Counted from the first letter of the stretch, positions 41,824-52,800 are shown. The stretch: DNA of 64,000 nt from JAKAWQ01 sp963745975 (GCA_963745975.1 CAVUZJ010000005.1:372001-436000), one strand, 5' to 3'. The notes: generated by a model from the sequence alone, not told the origin. Numbers and translations are program-made.

Positions 41824-42648
41824 GTGACCTTCGGGAACCGCAGTGCCTTGCTGCAGCGCCGCCTGAAGATCGCCGAATGGATCCGCCAGCATGGGCAGAT
41901 GCGCGTGGACGAGCTGAGCGAGGCGCTCGCCGTCTCGACCGTCACCATCCGCGCCGACCTCAATTATCTCGAAGAGCAAGGGCTGCTGGTTCGCAGCTTC
42001 GGCAAGGCGATCGCCGCGAAGGGCGCCCGCCCGCACGAACGGCCGCCGCCCGGCGGGCTCGCCAGGTCCCAGGCGCTGCCGATGCTGCGGCTTGCCCGAA
42101 GCGTGATCGCGACAGGCCACACCCTGCTCATCGGGCATGGCGAGCTTCCGGTGCAGGTCATTCCGCTGCTCGCCGAGATCCAGGGGCTCTCGGTGGTCCT
42201 CGCCTCGCTCGACTCGGTCCCGCTCGCTTGCGCCCTGCTCGACGGCCGCGTGCATGTGCTGGGCGGCGAGATCGGGCCTGACGCGGCCTCGCTCGAAGGC
42301 ACGGCCGCGCTCCGCAGCCTCGAGCTTTATCCGATCACCCACTTCCTCATGCAGGCGGAAATGCTGAGCAGCGACGGCACCTTGCTGCTCGCCTCGAAAG
42401 AGGCCGAGCGATTCTGCGCCGCCGCCTGCCGCCGCGCCGAGCGCGGCATCGTGCTCCTGACACGGGCCTCGCTCTCGCTCGAGAAGCGGCCTTCGGCGAT
42501 TCCGCTCGCCCTCGCCACCGATGCGATCTTCCCGATGCCGCCGAGCGAGCACTCGCGCGAGGCGCTGCTCGCCGCGGGTTTCCGCCCGGCCGGCGAAGAG
42601 CAAGGCGCCGCCTCGCTGTTCTCTCGATTCCGGGCGCCCGCTCCATGA
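41824..42648 (+). CDS. DeoR-family transcriptional regulator of the polyol/sugar operon
   Basis: A 274-residue regulator. The N-terminal winged helix RLKIAEWIRQHGQMRVDELS plus STVTIRADLNYLEEQGLL is the DeoR signature; the rest is a DeoR-type sugar-phosphate sensor domain, though its usual GxxxxxxGG motif is only partly kept. The start is GTG. It overlaps the kinase gene by ATGA, so regulator and kinase are made together, and the phosphorylated product of that kinase is a likely inducer (inference). Confidence 0.88.
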   Translation: MTFGNRSALLQRRLKIAEWIRQHGQMRVDELSEALAVSTVTIRADLNYLEEQGLLVRSFGKAIAAKGARPHERPPPGGLARSQALPMLRLARSVIATGHTLLIGHGELPVQVIPLLAEIQGLSVVLASLDSVPLACALLDGRVHVLGGEIGPDAASLEGTAALRSLELYPITHFLMQAEMLSSDGTLLLASKEAERFCAAACRRAERGIVLLTRASLSLEKRPSAIPLALATDAIFPMPPSEHSREALLAAGFRPAGEEQGAASLFSRFRAPAP

Positions 42649-43610
42649 CGTTGCCGCCCGCGAAGCCCGGCAAGATCGTCACCATGGGCGAGATCCTGGT
42701 GGATATCCTGGCGGTCGAGCGCGGCCGCGGCTTCCATGAGCCCCTCAACTTGAGGGGCCCGTTCCCCGGCGGCGCGCCCGCCATCTTCATCTCCCAGGTC
42801 GCCCGCCTCGGCCATCCCGCCGGCATCATCGCCGGCGTCGGGGACGATGATTTCGGTTGGCTCAACATCGAGCGGCTGAAGCGCTACGGCGTCGACGTGA
42901 GCGCCATCCGCGTGCACGAGGACCATGTCACGGCGAGCGCGTTCGTGCGCTATCGCGACGACGGGGAGCGCGATTTCCTCTTCAATCTCAAATTGAGCGC
43001 CGCCGGCCGGACCGAGCTCGATGCGCCGGCCCGTGCGCTGCTCGAAGCGTGCGGCCATTTCCACATCATGGGGTCCTCGCTCTTCTCCTTTCACCTCATC
43101 GACGAGGTGAAGAAGGCGATCGAGATCGTGAAGGCGAACGGCGCCACGGTCTCCTTCGATCCCAATATCCGCAAGGAGATGATGAACATCGCCGAGATGC
43201 GGGCCGGGCTCGAGTTCATGCTGCAGTACTGCGACATCTTCCTGCCCAGCGGACTGGAGCTTCTGGTGCCGACCGAGGCGCGCACAGAGGAGGAGGCGAT
43301 CGCCGAGCTGCTCGGGCTCGGCATCTCCTGCATCGTCGTCAAGCGTGCCGCCAAGGGTGCCAGCTACTATGACCGCGAGCGCGCGATCGACCTTCCGGGC
43401 TACGAAGTGGCCGAGGCCGACCCGACCGGGGCGGGCGATTGCTTCGGCGCCGCCTTCATCGCCTCTCTCCGCCGGGGCATGCCGGTCGAGGAGTGCGTGC
43501 GGACGGCCAATGCGGCCGGCGCGCTCGCGGTGAGCCGCCAGGGCGGCATGGAGGGCATCTCCACCCTCGCCGAGATGCAGGCGCTGATTACCGGCCAAAT
43601 ATCGAGTTGA
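42645..43610 (+). CDS. PfkB-family sugar kinase (tagatose/fructose-kinase-like)
   Basis: A 321-residue ribokinase-fold enzyme. The first PfkB signature lies in GGAPAIFISQVARLG and the second, with the catalytic Asp, in DPTGAGDCFGAAFIAS. Other features include FDPNIRKEM and VVKRAAKGASYY. Next to a galactitol-dehydrogenase-like SDR and a polyol-type ABC importer, phosphorylation of a ketohexose such as tagatose is the most likely job; in Agrobacterium a PfkB tagatose kinase serves galactitol breakdown. Fructose, gluconate or ribulose are alternatives. Confidence 0.82.
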   Translation: MTLPPAKPGKIVTMGEILVDILAVERGRGFHEPLNLRGPFPGGAPAIFISQVARLGHPAGIIAGVGDDDFGWLNIERLKRYGVDVSAIRVHEDHVTASAFVRYRDDGERDFLFNLKLSAAGRTELDAPARALLEACGHFHIMGSSLFSFHLIDEVKKAIEIVKANGATVSFDPNIRKEMMNIAEMRAGLEFMLQYCDIFLPSGLELLVPTEARTEEEAIAELLGLGISCIVVKRAAKGASYYDRERAIDLPGYEVAEADPTGAGDCFGAAFIASLRRGMPVEECVRTANAAGALAVSRQGGMEGISTLAEMQALITGQISS

Positions 43611-43627
43611 CTTTCCAAACGAAAGCA
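43607..43627 (+). promoter_or_regulatory. Candidate operator/promoter of the sugar transporter genes
   Basis: CTTTC (43611-43615), five bases, GAAAG (43621-43625) is a perfect inverted repeat; CGAAAGCA (43620-43627) is the reverse complement of TGCTTTCG at 41706. TTGACT (43607-43612) overlaps the left arm and could be the -35; no good -10 is seen. It starts just downstream of the kinase gene. Confidence 0.45.
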
Positions 43628-43767
43628 AATTAGCTTCAAATCATAAGAAGAACGGGCTCCGGCCCCGAGCCCCACGGAGGAGACGCATGATGGATGAAGA
43701 TCCGTCGGCCCGTGTGCATGGCGCGCCTTCGCCATCGCATGCCCTCCTTCCGCAGGCCCGCTTTCAG

Positions 43768-43828
43768 CCAAAGGCCCGCCTTGAACCAAAGGCCCGCCTT
43801 GAACCAAAGGCCCGCCTTGAACCAAAGG
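43768..43828 (+). repeat. 18-bp tandem repeat (3.4 copies) in the binding-protein leader
   Basis: The unit ccaaaggcccgccttgaa is repeated exactly at 43768, 43786 and 43804, with a partial fourth copy to 43828. The repeat is in frame with the downstream gene and would read as KARLEP repeats if translation begins at ATG 43687. Confidence 0.92.
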
Positions 43829-43842
43829 AAGGACATTGTCCG

Positions 43843-45162
43843 ATGCAGAAACGGATTGCCCCCGCGCTGCTCGCCTCGGTCCTCGCGTTGCTTCTTGCCG
43901 GCGCCGGCAGCGCCGCCGGCGCGACGCTCACCATCGCGACGGTGAACAACCCCGACATGCTGATCATGCAGAAGCTCTCGCCCGCGTTCACCAAGGAGAC
44001 GGGCATCGGGCTCGACTGGGTGGTGCTGGACGAGAACACGCTCCGCGAGCGCGTCACCACCGATATCGCGACCAAGTCCGGCAGCTTCGACATCGTGACC
44101 GTGGGCACGCTGGAGACGCCGCAGTGGGGCAAGAACGGCTGGCTCGATCCGGTCGGCGATCTCGGCGCGTCCTACGACCTTGCCGACATCTTCCCGACCG
44201 TCCGTAGCGCGCTTTCCTACAAGGGCACGCTCTATGCCGTGCCGTTCTATGCCGAAAGCTCGATGACCTATTACCGCAAGGACCTCTTCAAGGCGGCGGG
44301 ACTGACGATGCCGGCCCAGCCGACCTATGACGAGATCGCGAAATTTGCCGACAAGCTCAACGACCCTGCCAAGGGCGTCTACGGCGTCTGCCTGCGCGGC
44401 TTGCCCGGCTGGGGCGAGAACATGGCGTATCTCACGACGCTCGTGAACACGTTCGGCGGCCAATGGTTCAACATGAAATGGGAGCCCGAGCTCACCAGCC
44501 CGGCCTGGGAGAAGGCGATCAGCTTCTATGTCGATCTGATGAAGCGTGACGGGCCGCCGAACGCGACCTCCAACGGTTATACCGAGAACCTGGCGCTCTT
44601 CTCGACCGGCAAGTGCGGCATGTGGATCGATGCGACCGTCGCCGCCGGCTATCTCTTCGACCCCTCGAAGTCGGCGGTGGCGGCCGATGTCGGCGTCGCT
44701 CCGGCGCCGGTCGCGGTCACGCCGCACGGGTCGCACTGGCTGTGGTCATGGGCGCTGGCGATCCCCTCGACCTCGCGCCATGAGGCGGACGCCAAGAAGT
44801 TCCTCGCCTGGGCGACCTCGAAATCCTACATCGACCTCGTCGGCAAGACCGACGGCTGGGTTGCTGCCCCGCCCGGAACCCGCCTCTCCACCTACGAGAA
44901 CGTGGACTACCTGAAGGCCGCGCCCTTCGCGCCGCTGGTCGAGGACGCGATCAAGACCGCCGATCCCGCTCACCCGACCCTGAACCCGGTTCCCTACACG
45001 GGGATCCAGTTCGTCGGCATCCCGGAGTTCGAGGGCATCGGCACGACGGTCGGCGAGGATGTCGCCGCCGCCCTCGCGGGGCGCGAGAGCGTGAAGCAGG
45101 CGCTCGCGAGCGCTCAGGCCTCGACCAAGCGCGGCATGGTCCAGGCGGGCTATATCCAGTAG
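43843..45162 (+). CDS. Extracellular sugar/polyol-binding protein of an ABC transporter
   Basis: A 439-residue family-1 binding protein from the ATG at 43843, directly at a good signal peptide (MQKRIAPALLASVLALLLAG, cleavage near AAGA). The body (TIATVNNPDMLIMQKLSPAF, YAVPFYAESSMTYYRKDLFK) matches the polyol binders of the SmoE/MtlE type. AAGGAAGGA lies nine bases upstream. The same frame is open back to ATG 43687, which has an even better GGAGG site; that start would add 52 residues including KARLEP repeats before the signal peptide. The shorter form is chosen because export needs the signal at the terminus. Confidence 0.88.
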   Translation: MQKRIAPALLASVLALLLAGAGSAAGATLTIATVNNPDMLIMQKLSPAFTKETGIGLDWVVLDENTLRERVTTDIATKSGSFDIVTVGTLETPQWGKNGWLDPVGDLGASYDLADIFPTVRSALSYKGTLYAVPFYAESSMTYYRKDLFKAAGLTMPAQPTYDEIAKFADKLNDPAKGVYGVCLRGLPGWGENMAYLTTLVNTFGGQWFNMKWEPELTSPAWEKAISFYVDLMKRDGPPNATSNGYTENLALFSTGKCGMWIDATVAAGYLFDPSKSAVAADVGVAPAPVAVTPHGSHWLWSWALAIPSTSRHEADAKKFLAWATSKSYIDLVGKTDGWVAAPPGTRLSTYENVDYLKAAPFAPLVEDAIKTADPAHPTLNPVPYTGIQFVGIPEFEGIGTTVGEDVAAALAGRESVKQALASAQASTKRGMVQAGYIQ

Positions 45163-45179
45163 CGCTGCCCGGCGCTGCC

Positions 45180-46094
45180 ATGGGCGCGACCACGTCGCAG
45201 CACGAGGCGATGGCGGGAAGCTCGCTCACCCGCCATCGCCGGCGCTCGTCCTGGCTGCTGCTTTCCCCCGCGGTCGTCCTGCTCGCCCTCTGGGCGTTCG
45301 TTCCGCTGGCGATGACGCTCTACTATTCGTTCCAGCGCTATGACTTGCTTTACCCCGAGCGGCGCGGCTTCATCGGCGCCACCAACTACAGCCTCCTCTT
45401 CACGGATCCCGACTTCTGGACCGCCATCGTCAATACGCTCGTGCTCGTGCTCAGCGTGCTGGTCATCACCATCGTGCTCGGCATCGTTCTCGCCCTGCTC
45501 CTCAATCAGAACTTCCCGGGCCGCGCGGCCGCGCGGCTGATGGTGATCGCTCCCTTCTTCGTCCTGCCCCCGGTCTCGGCGCTGATCTGGAAGAACCTCC
45601 TGTTCAATCCGATCAGCGGGCTCATCGGCTGGCTCTTCAAGCTCGTCGGCCTCACTCCGATCGCCTGGTTCACCACCGACCCGATGATCGCGCTCATCAT
45701 CATCGTCGCCTGGGAATGGGCGCCCTTTGCCACGCTGATATTGCTCACCGCGCTGCAATCGCTCGATGCCGACCAGCTCGAGGCGGCGCGCATGGACGGT
45801 GCCGGGCGTATCAACCGCGTGATTTACGTCGTGCTGCCGCATCTGGCCCGCCCCATCGCCATCACCATCATGATGGAGTCGATATTCCTCCTCTCCATCT
45901 TCGCCGAGATCCTGACGACCACCGCCGGCGGTCCCGGAAGCGCTACCACCACGCTCACCTATCTGATCTATATCCGCGCTTTGCTCGACTTCGACATCGG
46001 CGGCGCCTCGGCGGCCGGAATCGTTGCGATCGTGCTCGCCAACATCGTCGCCGTGTTCCTGATGAGCGCGGTCGCGCGCAACATCGAGGGCTAG
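45180..46094 (+). CDS. Sugar/polyol ABC transporter permease (MalF type)
   Basis: A 304-residue inner-membrane permease with six predicted helices. The N-terminus is basic (HRRRSSWLLLSPAVVLLALW), and the EAA loop is QLEAARMDGAGRINRVIYVVLP. It pairs with the next permease. Sequence details such as SFQRYDLLYPERRGF are typical of mannitol/sorbitol systems. It begins 17 bases after the binding protein stop. Confidence 0.92.
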   Translation: MGATTSQHEAMAGSSLTRHRRRSSWLLLSPAVVLLALWAFVPLAMTLYYSFQRYDLLYPERRGFIGATNYSLLFTDPDFWTAIVNTLVLVLSVLVITIVLGIVLALLLNQNFPGRAAARLMVIAPFFVLPPVSALIWKNLLFNPISGLIGWLFKLVGLTPIAWFTTDPMIALIIIVAWEWAPFATLILLTALQSLDADQLEAARMDGAGRINRVIYVVLPHLARPIAITIMMESIFLLSIFAEILTTTAGGPGSATTTLTYLIYIRALLDFDIGGASAAGIVAIVLANIVAVFLMSAVARNIEG

Positions 46095-46098
46095 GAGG

Positions 46099-46917
46099 AT
46101 GAGGGAAGAGAAGGCACCGCTGGCAGGGACGATCGCGGCCTGGGCGGCCGCGTTCGTCATGTTCTTTCCGATCCTCTGGATGGTGATCACCGCCTTCAAG
46201 ACCGAGGCGCAGGCGATCGCCATCCCGCCGCTCCTCTTCTTCCGGCCCGTGCTCTCGAGCTTTGCCGCGGCACTCGAGGAATCGGGCTATGTCCATTTCG
46301 CCGGGAACAGCATCGTCGTGAGCGTCGCCTCGACCGCGCTTGCGGTCCTGATCGCCTTTCCCGCCGCTTACGCGATGGCCTTCCAGCCCGGCAAGCGGAC
46401 GCAAAACCTGCTCGTCTGGATGCTTTCGACCAAGATGCTGCCGCCGGTCGGCGTGCTCGTCCCGATCTATCTCATCTGCCGGGACGCCGGGCTGCTTGAC
46501 ACGCGCACCGCGCTCGTCATCGTCGATGCCCTGATGAACCTGCCGATCGTGGTCTGGATGCTCTATTCCTTCTTCCGCGACATCCCGCGCGATATCCTGG
46601 AGGCGGCGCAGATGGACGGCGTCGGTCCGCGTGGGCAGATGACGCATCTGCTGCTGCCGCTCGCCTCGCCCGGGATTGCGTCCGCGGCACTGCTCTCGAT
46701 CATCCTCTCCTGGAACGAGGCGTTTTGGAGCATCAACCTTACCGCCGCGCATGCCGGCACGCTCGCCACCTTCATCGCGCGCTACACGGCTCCCGAGGGC
46801 CTCTTCTGGGCCAAGCTCTCCGCCGCCTCGGTGCTCGCCGTCGCGCCCATCCTCGTCTTCGGCAGCCTTGCCCAGCGCCGCATGGTGCGCGGGCTCACCG
46901 TCGGCGCGGTGAAGTAA
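46099..46917 (+). CDS. Sugar/polyol ABC transporter permease (MalG type)
   Basis: A 272-residue permease with six predicted helices and the EAA loop DILEAAQMDGVGPRGQMTHL. LSTKMLPPVGVLVPIYLI is characteristic of polyol transporter permeases (SmoG/MtlG group). It lies four bases after its partner and four bases before the ATPase gene. Confidence 0.92.
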   Translation: MREEKAPLAGTIAAWAAAFVMFFPILWMVITAFKTEAQAIAIPPLLFFRPVLSSFAAALEESGYVHFAGNSIVVSVASTALAVLIAFPAAYAMAFQPGKRTQNLLVWMLSTKMLPPVGVLVPIYLICRDAGLLDTRTALVIVDALMNLPIVVWMLYSFFRDIPRDILEAAQMDGVGPRGQMTHLLLPLASPGIASAALLSIILSWNEAFWSINLTAAHAGTLATFIARYTAPEGLFWAKLSAASVLAVAPILVFGSLAQRRMVRGLTVGAVK

Positions 46918-46921
46918 CGCC

Positions 46922-48025
<1,104 letters not shown>

Positions 48026-48034
48026 GAGGCGCGC

Positions 48035-48808
48035 ATGTATCTCGAGAAATTCGATCTCGCCGGCCGCCGCGCGGTCGTCACCGGCGGCGGGCGAGGAATC
48101 GGGCTCGCCTGCGCGCATGCGCTCGCCGAGGCCGGGGCGGCCGTGGTCATCGCCGATATCGACGAGAAGGTGGCGGGCGAGGGCAGGGGCGCGCTCGCCG
48201 AAGCCGGTCATGAGGCCGCTTCCATCCGGCTCGACGTGACCGATCCCGAGGCGGTGCGCGCGGCCGCCGAGCAGCTCGAGGCGCGCTTCGGCGCCGTCGA
48301 TATCCTCGTCAACAATGCCGGCATCGCCCGCTCGGGCACCGCCGCCGAGGAGGTGGCGGACGAGCACTGGCTCGATGTCCTCAACGTCAACCTCAACGGC
48401 ACCTTCTGGTGCGCGCGCACATTCGGCGCGCGCATGCTCCGCCGCGGGCGGGGCGCGATCGTCAATATCGGCTCGATGTCCGGCTTCATCGTCAACAAGC
48501 CGCAGAAGCAGAGCTACTACAACGCCTCCAAGGCGGCCGTGCACCATCTCACGCGCTCGCTCGCCGCCGAGTGGGCCGACCGCGGCGTGCGTGTGAACGC
48601 GGTCGCGCCTACCTATATCGACACGCCGCTCACGCGGTTCGGCATGGAGGACCCGGAGCTCAAGCGCGCCTGGCTCGAGATGACGCCGATGGGCCGCGTG
48701 GGCCGCCCGGACGAGATCGCCTCGGTCGTGCTCTTCCTCGCCTCGGACGCCGCGAGCCTGATGACGGGCTCGATCGTGCTCGCCGACGGCGGCTATTGCT
48801 GCTGGTAG
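48035..48808 (+). CDS. Polyol dehydrogenase, galactitol-dehydrogenase-like SDR
   Basis: A 257-residue classical SDR. The cofactor loop is TGGGRGIG (16-23) and D41 after the second strand favours NAD. The catalytic residues are S149, Y162 and K166. The stretch IVNIGSMSGFIVNKPQ, the SYYNASKAAVHHLTR segment and the C-terminus DGGYCCW resemble galactitol dehydrogenase of Rhodobacter (remembered similarity, not computed). It would oxidise the imported polyol to a ketose for the PfkB kinase. It is the last gene of the operon. Confidence 0.85.
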   Translation: MYLEKFDLAGRRAVVTGGGRGIGLACAHALAEAGAAVVIADIDEKVAGEGRGALAEAGHEAASIRLDVTDPEAVRAAAEQLEARFGAVDILVNNAGIARSGTAAEEVADEHWLDVLNVNLNGTFWCARTFGARMLRRGRGAIVNIGSMSGFIVNKPQKQSYYNASKAAVHHLTRSLAAEWADRGVRVNAVAPTYIDTPLTRFGMEDPELKRAWLEMTPMGRVGRPDEIASVVLFLASDAASLMTGSIVLADGGYCCW

Positions 48809-48938
48809 CCGGCGAAGCGGCGCCTCATCAATCTCCCGCCCGCGCTCCCGAGGAGGAATCCTGAGGCGCGGACGCTGCGCCGCAGCATTGCGGGAGGCGA
48901 TCGAATTTTGTTGCACGACGCGTTCTTGGAGGAGGAGC

Positions 48939-49121
48939 ATGCCTCTCGCCGCCAAGAGATCGTACGAGCTTCCGGGCGGCATCGCCTCGCGAGAGGCCGG
49001 GCTTCGCGGAAATCGCGGGGCGATCCGGAAGCCGCCTGCTCCGTTCGAAAAAGCGAGCCTGAGCGCGTTCGGCCCTGCCGAACATGCTCGGGACCAAAAA
49101 ACTGTCGGGAGGGTCAAATGA
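48939..49121 (+). CDS. Small ORF coupled to the DUF1097 gene
   Basis: A 60-residue frame with a near-perfect ribosome-binding site (ggaggaggagc before the ATG) whose TGA overlaps the ATG of the DUF1097 gene (ATGA, 49118-49121). The product is basic and has no hydrophobic segment or recognised domain. It may be a leader peptide that sets translation of the membrane protein. The strength of the site and the exact coupling support it; the product itself is unknown. The rest of 48809-49117 holds nothing else recognisable. Confidence 0.45.
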   Translation: MPLAAKRSYELPGGIASREAGLRGNRGAIRKPPAPFEKASLSAFGPAEHARDQKTVGRVK

Positions 49122-49660
49122 CGTCTTTGCTTGCTCTTTCGCTGAGCATCGCCGTTCTTGGGGCGATCTGGGCGTTTCTTGCGCTCGGGCCGCTCAGCGG
49201 TTTCGTCCTGGTATGGGCCGGATTCATCGGCTGGGGCTGCTTCTTCCACAGCGGCGGCGACAACGCGGCGTTCGTGAAAACCGTCGTCGGCACCGCCTAC
49301 GGCGCGGTGATCGCCTGGATCGCGCTCCTGATCATCGTCCACGTTCCGATTCCCGCGCTCGGCGTGGTCTGGCCGGCGATCGTGGTCGGCGTCACGGTGT
49401 TCTGCCTGGTGATCGTCGCCTCGGTCGAGCCGCTCTCGGCGGTCCCGGCCAATGTCTACGGTTATGCCGCGGTCGTTGCCTATTCGCTCTCCGCGACCTC
49501 CACCGCGCCTTCGACGGGGCCGCTCTTCAACCTCTCGTCGGCATCGTTCGCCAATCCCTTGGTACTGCTGATCGTCTCGATGGTGATCGGAGCCTGCTTC
49601 GGCTACGCGTCGGGCTGGATTTCCAAGGCGCTGACCAAATCGTCCGCGGCGGCCGCTTAG
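49118..49660 (+). CDS. DUF1097-family inner-membrane protein
   Basis: A 180-residue protein with about five hydrophobic helices and short loops (FIGWGCFFHSGGDNAAFVKT between helices 2 and 3), matching the DUF1097/YcdZ family, whose role is unknown. The start at 49118 is within ATGA overlap with the small ORF and has GGAGGG just upstream. It is followed by a sequence ttagagcgtcgatcacgcg that resembles one arm of the dispersed TTAGAGCGT palindromes, then by a terminator. Confidence 0.78.
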   Translation: MTSLLALSLSIAVLGAIWAFLALGPLSGFVLVWAGFIGWGCFFHSGGDNAAFVKTVVGTAYGAVIAWIALLIIVHVPIPALGVVWPAIVVGVTVFCLVIVASVEPLSAVPANVYGYAAVVAYSLSATSTAPSTGPLFNLSSASFANPLVLLIVSMVIGACFGYASGWISKALTKSSAAAA

Positions 49661-49778
49661 AGCGTCGATCACGCGAGAGAACGATCGCCTGATCGCTGAA
49701 GGCGGAATCGCCACCGGACCAGGACTGCGAGCGTGAGGATCTGATCCGCGCCGGCCAAGGGGCGCGCCTTCAAGAGAG

Positions 49779-49807
49779 GCCGGGGGCCGATCCCTCCGGC
49801 TTTTTTT
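49779..49807 (+). terminator. Rho-independent terminator
   Basis: An 8-bp stem with one G-T pair (gccggggg at 49779-49786 with ccctccggc ending at 49800) is followed by seven T (49801-49807). It ends the DUF1097 transcript and perhaps read-through from the polyol operon. Confidence 0.8.
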
Positions 49808-49841
49808 CGCTCGTGAGCGCGACCCGTTCGCGGGCCGTATC

Positions 49842-52800
49842 GTGCTGTGGCAGAATGGGCCGGGCATGCCCGGTCGGAATTCCCTCCCGCCTGATGCCGA
49901 CATAGCGAGCGCGCTTGCCGCCTGGGAGGAGGGCGAGGGGGCGCTCGCTCTCGGCGATCTTGCCTCGGCGCGGCGCTGGTTCGACCGCGCCCATCGCCTC
50001 GCGCCGGCAGAGGACCGTCTCACGCTTTCGCTCGCCATGGTGCTGGTGCGCGCCGGCGAGGAGCGCGGCCGCGTGCTGCTCGAAGCGGTCGGCAAGCGCC
50101 ACGATTTGCGCGCGGTGTGGCTCGCACTTGCCGGGGCGCATCGGCGCGCCGGCGACGAAGCTGCCGCCGCGGGCGCGCTTGCGCGCGCCCTCTCGGGTCA
50201 TGCCTGGACCGGGCGGGAGGCGGAGAAAGCGGCCATTCTCGATGCGGTCGCGGCGGAGGCGGGATATCAGGGCTGGTGCGCGCTCGCCGCCGACGGAAGG
50301 CTGCTCGTGGGCCGGGCGGACGCTGAGGCGCTCGTCGCAGCACTCGACGGAAGGCGCCTGCCGCGACCGCGGGCCGGCCGGCGAAGGTTCGCGCTGCCCT
50401 CGGGCTGGCGGCGCGCGACGCTGCTTAGCGTCGAGGCGGACGGAAGGGCGCTGCTCGGCAGCCCGATCCGGATCGCAGCGCTCCGCCGCACCGAGGGGTT
50501 CGTCGAGGCGCGCGAGGGTGGGATCGCGGGCTGGGCCTGGCACCCCGCCGAACCGGAGCGGGACCCTGTGCTCGGCGTTGGGCCCGCGGCGGCGGCAGAC
50601 CCGGTTTTCACCGTCACGGCGAGCGATGCGACCATCACCGTGGCCGACGCCGCGCCGCTCGCCCGGCCGCGCGGGTTCGTCGTCCCGGCGGCGCGGCTTG
50701 CGGCGATCGCGGGTCCCGTCGCGGTGCGCGACCGCGATGGCAGGGACTTGGCGGGCAGCCCGCTCGACCCGCGGCTGGAGAGCGCGGGCGCCGCGGCGCT
50801 GGCCCGCGCGACGGCGCGGCTCGTGCCCGCGCCGGGCGCGCCGCCGGTGCCTCCGCCGCCGGCCGCGGTCTTCGCCGCCGCGCCGGCGTCGCTCCGTGTC
50901 TCCCGCACGGGCGCTAGGGGTGCGCGGCCGGGGAGCGTGCCAATGGGCGTGCCAATGGGCGTGCCAGTGGACGTCATCGTGCCGGTCCATGGTGCGATGG
51001 CGGCGAGCCTCGCCTGCCTTGAAGACGTGGAGCGGCACCTTCCGCCGGGCGCCCGGCTCGTCGTGGTGGACGACGCCTCGCCCGAGCCGACGCTCGCGCG
51101 TGCCCTCGACGACCTGGCCAGGGCGCGCCGCATCCATCTCGTGCGGCAGGGCCGGAACCGCGGCTTCCCCGCCTCGTGCAATGAAGGCATCCGTGCGGCA
51201 CGGCGGCGGGCGGACATCGTGCTCCTCAACAGCGATACGCGCGTGGCCGCGGGCTGGATCGAGGGGCTCCAGGCCGCGGCTGCTGCGGCGCCCGATATCG
51301 GCACGGCGACCCCCTTCTCGAACGAGGCGGCGATCCTCAGCTACCCGGACCCGGAGGGCGGGAACGCGGTGCCGGATCCGGCCGAGACGGCGCGGCTCGC
51401 GCGGATGGCTCGGCGGCTTCATCACGGGGCCGCGGTGGAGATTCCGACCGGGGTCGGGTTCTGCCTCTATATCCGCCGCGCGTGCCTCGCGGAGGTCGGG
51501 CTCTTCCGCGAGGACCTCTTCGCGCAAGGGTACGGGGAAGAGAATGATTTCTGCATCCGCGCGCGGCATCTCGGCTGGCGCCATGTGGCAGCCCCCGGCG
51601 TGTTCGTCGCCCATCTCGGCAGCGGGTCCTTCGGGGCCGCGGCCACGTGGCTGACGCGGCGCAACCTCGCCCTGCTGAACCGCCTCCATCCGGGCTACGA
51701 CGCGCTGATCGCCGAGCATGTCGCCGCCGATCCGCTGTTCGGGCACCGGCGCCGGCTCGACGCCGAGCGCTTCGCCGCAGGGCGCCGGGCGGCCGGGGCC
51801 GCGATCCTGATCACGCACGACCGCGGCGGCGGGGTGGACCATTTCATCCGCAGACGGGCGGCAGCGCTGCGCGAGGCGGGATTGCGGCCGATCCTTCTCC
51901 GCCCCGGCGACGCACCGGGCGGCGGCCGGGCGGCCTCGGTGAGCGACGATACCGAAGAGGATTTTCCCAATCTCCGTTATAGGATTCCGGGGGAGCTCGG
52001 CGCGCTCGCGCGCATGCTGAGGCCCGAGCGGGTTCGCCATGCCGAGCTGCACCATCTCGTCGGGCACGACCACGCGATCCTCGAGCTCTGCCGGCGGCTG
52101 AAGGTCCCCTACGACGCCTACCTTCACGACTACGCCGCCTTCTGCGGCCGGATCGCGCTGGTCGGCCGGGAGGGGCGCTATTGCGGTGAGCCCGAGCTGG
52201 AGGTTTGCGCCGCCTGCGTCGCCGATGCGGGCAGCGAGATCGAGGAGGAGATCGCGCCCGCCGCCCTCGTCGCCCGCTCCGAGGCGGAGCTCATCGGGGC
52301 GAGGCGCGTCATCGCCCCTTCCGCCGACGCGGCCGGGCGCTATCGCCGTCATTTCCGGGCACTCGCGGTCGAAGTCGCGCCCTGGGAGGACGATGCCACC
52401 CTGCCCGCATCCGTGCGGAGGGGCTTTCGCGAGGAGCTCTCGGTTGCCGTGATCGGCGCCATCAGCGTCGCCAAAGGCTACGAGATCCTGCTCGCCGCGG
52501 CGCGCGACGCGGCATGGCGGGCGCTGCCGCTCCGCTTCGTGCTGGTAGGGTATTCGTGCGACGACCGGCGATTGCTCGAGACCGGCCGGGTGTTCGCGAC
52601 CGGCGCATACCGGGCCGACGAGCTGCCCGTGCTGATCGCCTCGCAGCGCGCGGATTTCGCGTTCCTTCCCTCGGTCTGGCCGGAGACCTGGTGCTTCGCG
52701 CTCTCGGAGGCATGGCGGGCCGGGCTCGATGTCGTTTCGTTCGACCTCGGCGCGCAGGCGGAACGGATCCGCGCAACCGGCCGCGGCTGGGTGCTGCCGC

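Noticed and set aside
43768..43828. CRISPR array
   Set aside because: The repeats are contiguous 18-bp units with no spacers, and no cas genes are present.
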